From the NCBI GenBank assembly GCA_016786845.1, contig JAEUVB010000004.1, forward strand, positions 1 to 64,000: a stretch of 64,000 nt of DNA, given 5' to 3'. The notes beneath the pieces are model-generated. The model searched no databases. It worked only from the letters and a program-made list of their open reading frames with translations, and was not told where the DNA came from. The position numbers and the translations under genes are program-made. Every line of letters starts with the position of its first letter. Position 1 is the stretch's first letter. Shown here in pieces: positions 8,345 to 16,127 of this stretch. This DNA comes from Chitinophagaceae bacterium. Lineage in GTDB: Bacteria > Bacteroidota > Bacteroidia > Chitinophagales > Chitinophagaceae.

Positions 8345-8695
8345 TTAAAATCTGTAAAAATCAATACAAAAATTAAAAATTTTATAGCATTAGAGCAACA
8401 ACAATATGATGAGGCGTTTTCTAATAAAAATTATGAAAAGGCATTTTCACATTTAGAAAGAATACATATTGTATCACAGCCATTTGCTATTGCTCATACA
8501 ATTTCACATTTACGAATGTTAAAATTTGCAATACTCACATTTCGTCCTTTTGAGATATTGGTGCAAATTATTTACACATTATTAGGTGGCTTACTTTCAT
8601 TAATTGGACTTGTACCATTAGGTAATACAGGCGGTGCTAATGCTATCAGTAAGGGTAATATGGAAATTCCAAATGATATTCAAACCATTATTTAA
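8345..8695 (+). CDS. DUF3703-like protein lacking a canonical start codon
   Basis: The frame stays open for 116 codons right after the adaptor's TAA (8342-8344), in the same frame. The product shows the DUF3703 pattern known from metal-resistance loci: N-Y-E-K-A-F-S-H-L-E-R, A-I-A-H-T-I-S-H-L-R-M-L-K-F, then V-P-L-G-N-T-G-G-A-N and the ending M-E-I-P-N-D-I-Q. The coding sequence looks undamaged, yet there is no ATG, GTG or TTG before the internal ATG at 8516, which would remove over half of the domain. Where relatives appear to begin M-K-x-N-T-K, this one has GTA AAA ATC AAT ACA AAA. It may use ATT or ATA, be reached by reinitiation or readthrough from the adaptor, or have lost its start. Function unknown. 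Confidence 0.7.
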   Translation, partial: LKSVKINTKIKNFIALEQQQYDEAFSNKNYEKAFSHLERIHIVSQPFAIAHTISHLRMLKFAILTFRPFEILVQIIYTLLGGLLSLIGLVPLGNTGGANAISKGNMEIPNDIQTII

Positions 8696-8706
8696 CAATA
8701 ATTATT

Positions 8707-10788
8707 ATGCAACACATTCATAAATATGATGCACAAGGCAAACAACTTTGTTGCACACAAGAAGAAAAAATAAATCTTATTGCCAATAAGCAATTAAAAG
8801 AAGAACATAAGGAAGTCGGTTGCTGTGCAACAGACAAACCTCAACACAATGAACATAGTGAAGATGACGGACACGACCATTCAAGTGGTTGCGATAGCAC
8901 TTTCAAAATGTTTTTACCTGCCATAATAAGTTTGGTTTTATTACTTATTGCCATTGCATTTGATAATTGGTTTCCTCAAACTTGGTTTACAGGTTGGGTT
9001 CGTACGGTTTGGTATTTAGTTGCCTATGCACCATTTGGCTTACCTGTATTTAAAGAAGCATTTGAAAGTATAGGTAAAGGAGAAATATTTTCAGAATTTT
9101 TATTGATGTGTATTGCCACTATAGGAGCATTTGCCATTGGCGAATATCCCGAAGCTGTGGCTGTAATGCTATTTTATGCTATAGGCGAAATATTTCAAAC
9201 ATTAGCCGTAAAAAGAGCCAAAGCCAATATCAAAACTTTACTTGACCAAAGACCAGATGAAGTAACGATTTTAGAAAACAATCAAGCTAAAATAATAAAA
9301 GCAGAAACAGTACAAATAGGTAATATTATACAACTTAAACCAGGTGAAAAATTAGGATTAGATGGAGAACTTTTAAGTGATACTGCTTCTTTCAACACTT
9401 CGGCTCTTACAGGCGAAAGCAAACCAGACACCAAAGCCAAAGGCGAAACCGTATTGGCAGGAATGATAAATCTAAACACAGTAGCACAAGTAAAAGTTAC
9501 CACAGCATACACTGATAGTAAGTTGAGTAAGATTTTAGAATTGGTACAAAACGCTACAGCACAAAAAGCACCTACCGAATTATTTATACGAAAATTTGCA
9601 AAAATATATACACCAATAGTCGTGCTTTTAGCAGTTTTAATAGTCCTTGTTCCCTACTTATTATCTATTTCAAACATTAACAATTTACCATTAAGCATTA
9701 ACAATTATTCATTTAATAATTGGTTGTACAGAGCATTAGTTTTCTTGGTTATTTCTTGTCCTTGTGCATTGGTTATCAGTATTCCATTAGGTTATTTTGG
9801 GGGAATTGGTGCAGCTTCAAAAAACGGGATTTTGTTTAAAGGCAGTAACTTTTTAGACATTATTGCAAATATTCAAAATGTAGTAATGGATAAAACAGGT
9901 ACAATGACCGAAGGTGTTTTTAAAGTACAAGAAGTAATACTAAAACCTGAGTTTAACAAAGATGAAATACTGCAAATGGTAAATGCTGTGGAAAGCCAAA
10001 GTACACACCCAGTAGCTACCGCTATTCATAACTATGTAGGCAGGGTAGATAGTAATATTAAATTAGAAAATGTAGAAGAAATATCAGGGCACGGACTAAA
10101 AGCTAATGTAAACGGAAAAGAATTATTAGTTGGCAATTTTAAGCTAATGGATAAATTCAATATTACTTATGATATTGACCCAACAACCATAGTTTATACT
10201 TTAATAGCAATTGCTTACGATAAAAAATTTGTAGGTTATCTGACCATTGCAGATAGTATCAAATTAGATGCACAACTTACAATAGACAAACTAAAAGCAT
10301 TAGGCGTAAAAACCACAATGTTGAGTGGCGACAAATCAAATGTAGTGCAGTTTGTAGCAAAAACATTAGGTGTTACCAATTCCTTTGGCGATTTACTTCC
10401 AGAAGACAAAGTAAATAAAGTAAAAGAAATCAAAGCCAATAATGAAACAGTATGTTTTGTAGGCGATGGTGTAAACGATGCACCAGTAGTAGCATTAAGC
10501 GATGTGGGCATAGTAATGGGTGGATTAGGCAGTGATGCTACCATAGAAACTGCCGATGTAGTGATACAAGATGATATGCCAAGCAAAATACCTATGGCAA
10601 TAAACATAGGCAAACAAACCAAAAAATTAGTTTGGCAAAATATCATTTTGGCATTTACAGTAAAAGGAATTGTGCTAATACTTGGTGCAGGTGGATTAGC
10701 TACAATGTGGGAAGCTGTATTTGCAGATGTAGGCGTGGCATTATTAGCAATATTAAATGCCGTAAGAATACAAAGAAAGAGGTTTTAG
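8707..10788 (+). CDS. cadA: Zn/Cd/Pb-type P1B heavy-metal-translocating ATPase
   Basis: A 693-residue inner-membrane pump exporting divalent soft metals from cytoplasm to periplasm at the cost of ATP. It has the metal-site C351-P-C in S-C-P-C-A-L-V, the phosphorylated Asp395 in D-K-T-G-T, a T-G-E-S actuator motif, G-D-G-V-N-D-A-P, and a C-terminal membrane segment with F-A-D-V-G-V-A-L. That late Asp is typical of the Zn/Cd subgroup rather than Cu pumps. The N-terminus has no G-M-T-C-x-x-C HMA domain; it carries a Cys-Cys and His/Asp-rich region (residues ~10-65) that could serve instead. It is the last gene of the island, 11 bp after the DUF3703 stop. The gene symbol is by family only. Confidence 0.92.
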   Translation: MQHIHKYDAQGKQLCCTQEEKINLIANKQLKEEHKEVGCCATDKPQHNEHSEDDGHDHSSGCDSTFKMFLPAIISLVLLLIAIAFDNWFPQTWFTGWVRTVWYLVAYAPFGLPVFKEAFESIGKGEIFSEFLLMCIATIGAFAIGEYPEAVAVMLFYAIGEIFQTLAVKRAKANIKTLLDQRPDEVTILENNQAKIIKAETVQIGNIIQLKPGEKLGLDGELLSDTASFNTSALTGESKPDTKAKGETVLAGMINLNTVAQVKVTTAYTDSKLSKILELVQNATAQKAPTELFIRKFAKIYTPIVVLLAVLIVLVPYLLSISNINNLPLSINNYSFNNWLYRALVFLVISCPCALVISIPLGYFGGIGAASKNGILFKGSNFLDIIANIQNVVMDKTGTMTEGVFKVQEVILKPEFNKDEILQMVNAVESQSTHPVATAIHNYVGRVDSNIKLENVEEISGHGLKANVNGKELLVGNFKLMDKFNITYDIDPTTIVYTLIAIAYDKKFVGYLTIADSIKLDAQLTIDKLKALGVKTTMLSGDKSNVVQFVAKTLGVTNSFGDLLPEDKVNKVKEIKANNETVCFVGDGVNDAPVVALSDVGIVMGGLGSDATIETADVVIQDDMPSKIPMAINIGKQTKKLVWQNIILAFTVKGIVLILGAGGLATMWEAVFADVGVALLAILNAVRIQRKRF

Positions 10789-10912
10789 CCCCCAAATAAA
10801 AATAAAATAGCGACATTTAGAAATATTATTACAGCGATTAGAAAACAAGCTACTACAGATAAGAAACTCATAACTGCGAATTATACAACAAAGACAACCA
10901 GAAGTAACGCAT

Positions 10913-10980
10913 TTGGTAGCACATTTGCATTTTTTCCTAACACACAAAACCAACGCTAAAAAATGCAAAAGAGCTACCAA
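10913..10980. repeat. Covarying hairpin element B (right end of island)
   Basis: Arms TTGGTAGC/GCTACCAA (8 bp) and TTTGCATTTTTT/AAAAAATGCAAA (12 bp) are separated by an ACA/AGA internal loop, with an apical loop holding CTAACACACAAAACCAACGC. It is related to element A at 2055-2119: the unpaired bases and loop are conserved, the paired bases differ but remain complementary, and the order of the two half-modules is swapped. Downstream AAGCCAACGCACAACGACAC matches the sequence after the AGA half of element A. An ORF on the minus strand here (10753-11091) looks like an artefact. Confidence 0.75.
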
Positions 10981-11041
10981 GCCAACGCACAACGACACGT
11001 CAAAAAATAAACGAAATAAACAGACGAAAAAAGGCACTAGG

Positions 11042-11173
11042 GCATAACAAGGGTTTGAACGCAATGGGGGCAGAAGTGGTAAATTCAACATTTGTACTTC
11101 TATTGAACTTCTGTGGTAAATTGAACATTTGTTCTTCTAATCCCCCACTGCGTCAAGCCCCAAAACGTTGGAA
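11042..11173 (+). other. attC-like imperfect palindrome
   Basis: In order: GCATAAC (11042-11048, R''-like), spacer AA, arm GGGTTTGAACGCAATGGGGG (11051-11070), an 11071-11141 interior, arm CCCCCACTGCGTCAAGCCC (11142-11160), spacer CAAAA, and CGTTGG (R'-like, 11166-11171). The arms pair almost throughout, with one extra A in the left arm (GAACG against CGTC), like the extrahelical bases of integron attC sites. The interior has two copies of a 37-bp repeat containing TGGTAAATT and AACATTTGT (from 11077 and 11114). The ~130-bp length is within the known attC range. No integrase is visible. Confidence 0.5.
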
Positions 11174-11212
11174 AAATTAAGAACAATCTTAGATTTGAAT
11201 TAGATAATAGAA

Positions 11213-11764
11213 ATGAAACTAGTAAGAGCCGGATATACAGCAATCATTATAGCAGTTTTGCTTTTCGTTTCATTGTCTATTTACAATGCCGATACATATA
11301 TAGATAGATTACTACTTTACTCAATGTCAATAATACTATTGGTACTTGGTATATTCTTAATCTATGTTCATAACACTTTAACCTCCTTACCGTTTACACA
11401 GAATACAATGGAAGTAAGAGAACACTTTGTGGAAGGCGGATTTATTATTCCCATAACTATAGATAACTGCGTTATTAAAGGAAATAATTACCGGGAAGAG
11501 ATTCTTCAGGATGGCTTCGGTGGAAGGTACAAATTGCTTGATGAATTAATTGATCCTATTAAAAACGTAAGGTATAATGACGTGTCACAATCTGTTGTTA
11601 TCTATAATTATACTGATGGTATAAATAATGTCAGAATGGTTAGCAGAACATTTAATTTCGATGCCGTTTCTTTAGAAAGGATGATTAAAATGGGCAAAGT
11701 GAACTTGCATATAGACAAATTAGACAAGAGCAAGTATATGTACTCCCTGGATTTATCCAGGTGA
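11213..11764 (+). CDS. Hypothetical protein with two N-terminal membrane segments
   Basis: A 183-residue protein that I do not recognise. Residues ~8-26 and ~33-52 are hydrophobic and likely form a membrane hairpin; the rest is a soluble, mixed alpha/beta-looking domain of about 130 residues with few Cys or His. It begins 40 bp after the attC-like structure and stands alone on the plus strand, with 173 bp to the next gene. Its A/T-rich codon use resembles the island more than the genes from 13 kb onward. Accessory cargo is plausible; no function can be proposed. Confidence 0.6.
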   Translation: MKLVRAGYTAIIIAVLLFVSLSIYNADTYIDRLLLYSMSIILLVLGIFLIYVHNTLTSLPFTQNTMEVREHFVEGGFIIPITIDNCVIKGNNYREEILQDGFGGRYKLLDELIDPIKNVRYNDVSQSVVIYNYTDGINNVRMVSRTFNFDAVSLERMIKMGKVNLHIDKLDKSKYMYSLDLSR

Positions 11765-11937
11765 ATTTTACTGCGCATTACAAACAGCTCGCAGTATTAG
11801 CTGTCACTTGGTCGCCGCGAAATCAGAATTATTAATTAGCTTTGTTGTAACCTGATGTTTTAAGGTAAATATGGTTGATGCTGCAAAAGCCGTTAAATGT
11901 TATGGACCCTTCATAACTTAAACCAAACTTATCTAAC

Positions 11938-12684
11938 GTGATAAAATATATAAAACTTATTTTTTTTGCATTGTTCATTTCCTGTTCAAGTAATTCCAAT
12001 GAAGGAATGTATGTCTATCCACAAGAACTATCAATCACAAACAGTCACGGAATTCCGAAAGATTCATTGGCATTTTATTTTCCCATATCAAGTCAATTTA
12101 GCGGTTTGGATACATTTAAAATGAATTGGTTTTCATCAGCTTTGTATTGTGCAAAAGAACCAATTTTGTACAACTTTTATTTAGATCAGGATATTTACAG
12201 ATTTCTTTGGCTTAGATCATTTTATAGACCAATTATTTTATCAATTTATAAAAAAGGGGAGAAAGTTTGGTTGGTCACGAAAGAGCTTGATAAACAACCA
12301 CAGTTTATGGACGACCATAATGTTGGGTGGGTATCTTCTGATTTCTTTGGAAAAAATACATTAACAACATCGATGGTCAAAGACACGATGATTTATATTG
12401 ATACTGTCATTAAGGCGGATAGAAAGGCAGAAATAACAATCAATCAGACAAAGCAACTATCAATAAAAGAATGGGAGGAATTTGAGTCATTAATTAATAA
12501 GTTCTCATTTTGGAAAAGTAAACCACTTCTTGAAGACTCGGGATGTGATGGATCAGAATGGACAATTGAAGGACATTTAAAAAACAGATATTGGTATGTT
12601 AGCCGATGGAGCCCGAAAGATAGTATTAAAGAAGTTGGCTTATGGTTGATTGCTAAAAGTGGATTGAAGGAAGAAGTATATTAA
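11938..12684 (+). CDS. Hypothetical lipoprotein
   Basis: A 248-residue protein with a short lipoprotein signal: a charged start, a hydrophobic stretch and lipobox L-F-I-S-C (Cys16) followed by S-S-N-S-N-E. The rest has many aromatic residues (W-F-S-S-A-L-Y, F-L-W-L-R-S-F-Y, N-R-Y-W-Y-V-S-R-W-S) and no motif I can name. The GTG at 11938 is chosen because it gives a complete signal sequence directly after an in-frame AT-rich gap. The 173-bp gap upstream contains GTTATG/CATAAC inverted arms (11899-11917) and ACAGCT/AGCTGT (11784-11804). Probably accessory. Confidence 0.6.
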   Translation: MIKYIKLIFFALFISCSSNSNEGMYVYPQELSITNSHGIPKDSLAFYFPISSQFSGLDTFKMNWFSSALYCAKEPILYNFYLDQDIYRFLWLRSFYRPIILSIYKKGEKVWLVTKELDKQPQFMDDHNVGWVSSDFFGKNTLTTSMVKDTMIYIDTVIKADRKAEITINQTKQLSIKEWEEFESLINKFSFWKSKPLLEDSGCDGSEWTIEGHLKNRYWYVSRWSPKDSIKEVGLWLIAKSGLKEEVY

Positions 12685-12720
12685 GTAGAAAGAGGAGAAT
12701 AGCGCAATCCCGCTTTTCGT

Positions 12721-12777
12721 GATTTGCAATCGCGTACCCGGATAACCACGCTGTTCACGATTTGCAATCGCGTACCC
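12721..12777. repeat. Two-copy 38-bp tandem repeat with a degenerate third copy
   Basis: GATTTGCAATCGCGTACCC occurs at 12721-12739 and again at 12759-12777, a 38-bp period. A weaker relative (TTGCAATCTTGC) follows at about 12791. The short minus-strand ORF over it (12681-12932) reads D-C-K-S-R-K-A-G-L-R-Y-S, a pattern produced by this kind of interspersed repeat rather than a real protein. Nothing else is seen between 12685 and 13018. Confidence 0.65.
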
Positions 12778-13018
12778 AAATAAACAAGAATTGCAATCTT
12801 GCACTCTGAATGCCAAATAATACTCACAATACTTGGTACAAAAATTACATTCACCTTCCCGATTAAAATGAATGAACTATCCTCCTCTTCAATCATCGAT
12901 TTATAATCTCGTAATAGAATCATCACTTGCAAACCAAGGAAGTAGAATGAGAAGAAGAAGTAGAAAGAGAAACAAAAAGTGAAAGAGAATCACTCGATCT
13001 CCCTATATAGCGCCATAA

Positions 13019-13048
13019 AAAAGACCACCCCTTACGAGGTGGTCTTTT
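13019..13048 (-). terminator. Rho-independent terminator of gcvP
   Basis: AAAAGACCACC (13019-13029) pairs perfectly with GGTGGTCTTTT (13038-13048) around an 8-nt loop. Read on the minus strand it lies 20 bp after the gcvP stop and ends in a T-run. Confidence 0.85.
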
Positions 13049-13068
13049 ATCTTTTCATTTAAAGCATC

Positions 13069-15906
13069 CTAAGCTTCCATATAGCTTTCAATCGGTTCGC
13101 AGGTACATACCAGATGACGATCGCCGTGGGTATTGTTCACCCGGCTTACGGTCGGCCAGAACTTGTTGTGCTTCACCCAAGGTAATGGGAAGGCAGCTTG
13201 CTGGCGGCCATAAGGTCTCTCCCAGGTATCGGCCGTAATGGTAAACTGGGTATGCGGTGCATGTTTGAGGATATTGTTTTTCTCATCAACCGCACCGGTC
13301 ACTACTTGTTCAATCTCTTTGCGTATGGCCAGTAAGGCATCGCAGAAACGATCCAGCTCAGCCTTGTCTTCACTCTCCGTCGGCTCTATCATCAGGGTGC
13401 CGGCTACAGGGAAGGATAAGGTCGGCGCATGGAATCCAAAGTCCATCAATCGCTTGGCCACATCTTCAGCTTCCACATGAGCTGCCTTGAACGGACGCAG
13501 ATCGACAATGAACTCATGGGCACAAGTACCATGGATACCGGTATACAAAATTTTATATTCTTTCTCTAAACGCGCCTTCATATAGTTGGCATTCAGAATA
13601 GCATATTCAGTCGCCTTACGCAAACCAACCCCGCCCAACATTTTGATATAGGCATAGGATATAAGCAAGATGCTGGCACTGCCATAAGGCGCTGCACTTA
13701 CCGCATGTATAGGCGTTTTGCCGCCTGTGGCATGTACCACATGGGTCGGTAAGAAAGGTGCCAATTGCGACTTCACACAAATGGGGCCCATGCCGGGTCC
13801 GCCACCACCATGCGGGATGGCAAAGGTTTTGTGGAGGTTGAGGTGACATACATCGGCTCCAATATTACCCGGACTCGTAAGACCAACCTGAGCATTCATA
13901 TTGGCACCGTCCATATACACTTGTCCGCCAAACTCATGGATGATGGCACAGATATCTTTAATGGTTTCTTCAAACACCCCATGGGTAGAAGGGTAGGTGA
14001 CCATCAGCCCGGCCAGGTTAGCCGCATTGGCTTCGGCTTTGGCACGCAAATCATTCACATCAATATTTCCTATGTCATCGCAAGCCACAATCACAATTTT
14101 GAAACCACACATCGCGGCACTGGCCGGGTTGGTACCATGGGCCGAAATAGGGATGAGGATCACATTGCGGTGATGATCGCCGCGGCTTTCGTGATAGGCT
14201 TTGATCACCAACAGTCCGGCATACTCGCCTTGAGCACCGCTATTGGGTTGAAGACTGCATGCATCGAATCCCGTAATGGCACAAAGATCTTTTTCGAGTT
14301 CGGAAACCAATTCCTGATACCCGGCCCACTGATGATGCGGAGCAAAAGGATGGATAGAGCCCCAATGCGGATCGCTCACCGGAATCATTTCGGAAGCGGC
14401 ATTGAGTTTCATGGTGCAACTTCCCAATGAAATCATGGAGCGGTTGAGGGCGAGGTCCTTATCTTCCAATGATTTGATATAACGCATCATTTGGCTTTCG
14501 CTGCGATGACTGTGGAAGACCGGATGAGTGAGGTATTCAGAAGTTCTCGTCGCATAATCCGGGATATTCGAAAGGGCTTCGGCAAATTGAAGTTCGCCCA
14601 CACCCAAAATATTGGCCACGGCTTTCACATCGTCCATGCCGGTGGTTTCATCAAAGGAGATCCCGATGAAACTGTCGTGATAGGCACGCACATTATAACC
14701 GGCATTTTCCATCGCAATAAGGGTAGCTTCTTTGTCGCTCACCAATATCTTCAAGGTATCGAAGTATTGACTGTGAACGGCCCGGTCGCCCAATCCATCG
14801 GCGAGGGCTTTGGTATAAATAGAAACACGTTTGGCAATATTGCTCAGCCCGTCAGGTCCGTGATAGATGGCATACATCGCAGCCATATTGGAGAGCAGGG
14901 CTTGTGCCGTACAAATGTTTGAGGTTGCTTTTTCGCGACGGATATGTTGCTCGCGGGTTTGGAGGGCCATACGCAGACAACGGTTGCCATCGGCATCCAC
15001 ACTCACACCGATGATACGGCCCGGAATCACACGCTTATATTCTTCCTTAGTGGCAAAGTATGCGGCATGCGGTCCGCCAAAGCCCATCGGTACACCGAAG
15101 CGTTGGGTATTTCCGATGGCTACGTCTGCGCCGAGTTCACCCGGAGAGGTGAGCAAGGTGAGTGCAAGAATATCGCAGGCCATCACCACACCGGCTCCAA
15201 GAGATTGCATGTTTTGTATAAAATTTCTGTAGTCGCAGATCTTCCCTTCTGCATTCGGATATTGAATGAGGGCACCGAAGAAGCTATCGTCTATGCTAGT
15301 CGTTTCATAGTTGCCGAACACCAGTTCAATGCCGATCGGTTGAGCACGGGTGATCAATACATCGGTGGTTTGAGCCAGAGTATGTTGGTCGACAAAAAAT
15401 TTAGATTTGGTTTCGCTGCCTTTGGCATTGAAGAGCAAGGTCATCGCTTCTGCGGCGGCGGTTGCTTCATCAAGCAGGGAGGCATTGGCAATAGGCAGTC
15501 CGGTAAGATCACTCACCATGGTCTGAAAATTGAGCAGGCTCTCCAGGCGACCCTGGGCAATCTCTGCCTGATAAGGGGTGTATTGGGTATACCATCCCGG
15601 GTTTTCAAAAACATTGCGGAGGATTACGCTTGGGGTAATGGTGCCATAGTATCCCATTCCGATGAGGTCCTTCATGAGGGCATTTTTTGCACCCATGGCT
15701 TTAATCTTCTTCAGGTAATCAAATTCGCTGATGGGTGCATCGACCGCCAGATCTCCTTGTAATCGGATGGAGGCAGGCACTGTCTTTTCAATCAATTCAT
15801 CGATAGATGAAACGCCAATGGTTTTGAGCATTTCCTGGGTTTCAGTTTCATTCGGACCGATGTGTCGACCGATGAATTCGTGTTGTTGCCGGGTGTGTAA
15901 ATTCAT
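13069..15906 (-). CDS. gcvP: Glycine dehydrogenase (decarboxylating), P protein of the glycine cleavage system
   Basis: A 945-residue PLP enzyme that decarboxylates glycine and passes the aminomethyl group to the lipoylated H protein. It is the single-chain form with two homologous halves. The PLP-binding lysine is K693 in H-L-N-L-H-K-T-F, followed by the Gly-rich G-G-G-G-P-G-M-G-P loop. The N-terminal F-I-G-R-H-I-G-P motif and the length are normal. The gcvT and gcvH genes are not next to it, as is common in Bacteroidota. It is monocistronic, with a -7 box (TAAATTTG) 37 bp upstream and a strong terminator downstream. No glycine riboswitch is seen in the 220-bp leader region. Confidence 0.97.
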   Translation of the reverse strand: MNLHTRQQHEFIGRHIGPNETETQEMLKTIGVSSIDELIEKTVPASIRLQGDLAVDAPISEFDYLKKIKAMGAKNALMKDLIGMGYYGTITPSVILRNVFENPGWYTQYTPYQAEIAQGRLESLLNFQTMVSDLTGLPIANASLLDEATAAAEAMTLLFNAKGSETKSKFFVDQHTLAQTTDVLITRAQPIGIELVFGNYETTSIDDSFFGALIQYPNAEGKICDYRNFIQNMQSLGAGVVMACDILALTLLTSPGELGADVAIGNTQRFGVPMGFGGPHAAYFATKEEYKRVIPGRIIGVSVDADGNRCLRMALQTREQHIRREKATSNICTAQALLSNMAAMYAIYHGPDGLSNIAKRVSIYTKALADGLGDRAVHSQYFDTLKILVSDKEATLIAMENAGYNVRAYHDSFIGISFDETTGMDDVKAVANILGVGELQFAEALSNIPDYATRTSEYLTHPVFHSHRSESQMMRYIKSLEDKDLALNRSMISLGSCTMKLNAASEMIPVSDPHWGSIHPFAPHHQWAGYQELVSELEKDLCAITGFDACSLQPNSGAQGEYAGLLVIKAYHESRGDHHRNVILIPISAHGTNPASAAMCGFKIVIVACDDIGNIDVNDLRAKAEANAANLAGLMVTYPSTHGVFEETIKDICAIIHEFGGQVYMDGANMNAQVGLTSPGNIGADVCHLNLHKTFAIPHGGGGPGMGPICVKSQLAPFLPTHVVHATGGKTPIHAVSAAPYGSASILLISYAYIKMLGGVGLRKATEYAILNANYMKARLEKEYKILYTGIHGTCAHEFIVDLRPFKAAHVEAEDVAKRLMDFGFHAPTLSFPVAGTLMIEPTESEDKAELDRFCDALLAIRKEIEQVVTGAVDEKNNILKHAPHTQFTITADTWERPYGRQQAAFPLPWVKHNKFWPTVSRVNNTHGDRHLVCTCEPIESYMEA

Positions 15907-15943
15907 GGAATGTTTTTGAAAGATGGAGTAAAAATTGAAGGTG

Positions 15944-15951
15944 CAAATTTA
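15944..15951 (-). promoter_or_regulatory. gcvP -7 box TAAATTTG
   Basis: A perfect TAnnTTTG on the minus strand, 37 bp before the gcvP ATG. The -33 element is not clear. Confidence 0.5.
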
Positions 15952-16080
15952 CTGTTCAGGCATGAATTGACGGGAACTTTTTTTGATATAGGGGATAGGG
16001 ATGCAGAGGCTTCAAAATTTCGGTCGCAGGGTAAGCCTTGTTGAAATGCAGTCTGCGCAAAGGATGTGCAGCACATAAAA

Positions 16081-16106
16081 AATCCCCGGCCTGAAAACCG
16101 GGGATT
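16081..16106 (-). terminator. Terminator of the T9SS beta-propeller gene
   Basis: AATCCCCGG (16081-16089) pairs with CCGGGGATT (16098-16106), loop CCTGAAAA. It is 21 bp beyond the stop codon on the minus strand. Confidence 0.75.
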
Positions 16107-16127
16107 ATATGATATGAATCAGGTCGT

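Larger units (their letters stand above)
1981..11167 (+). mobile_element. Putative cassette-like mobile island carrying metal-efflux genes
   Basis: The all-plus-strand metal genes are AT-richer than their surroundings. They are enclosed by a perfect 9-bp inverted repeat: GTTATGCCC at 1981-1989 and GGGCATAAC at 11040-11048. The right end continues into an attC-like imperfect palindrome (11042-11173) whose 3' arm ends AAACG|TT. If the segment were cut after the G at 1981 and the G at 11167 and closed into a circle, the right R''-like heptamer GCATAAC would face an exactly complementary GTTATGC, as expected for an excised integron cassette. No recombinase lies in the window, and about 9.2 kb is far longer than ordinary cassettes. 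The boundaries are therefore an inference; acquisition as a block is much more likely than the exact mechanism. Confidence 0.45.

Noticed and set aside
10753..11091. A 112-codon minus-strand ORF over the end of the ATPase gene and hairpin B.
   Set aside because: Its composition (runs of Leu, Cys, Phe) is what the A/C-rich hairpin sequence gives when read backwards; no start signal or homology pattern.
12681..12932. An 83-codon minus-strand ORF.
   Set aside because: Mostly made by the 38-bp repeat and the gap after the lipoprotein gene; no protein family features.
13238..15919. Several plus-strand ORFs of 62-272 codons opposite gcvP.
   Set aside because: They lie wholly within gcvP, show no known motifs, and are antisense shadows of a well-conserved gene.
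15907..16080. Glycine riboswitch before gcvP.
   Set aside because: No paired aptamer-like helices or conserved riboswitch core could be recognised; only a -7 box is seen.
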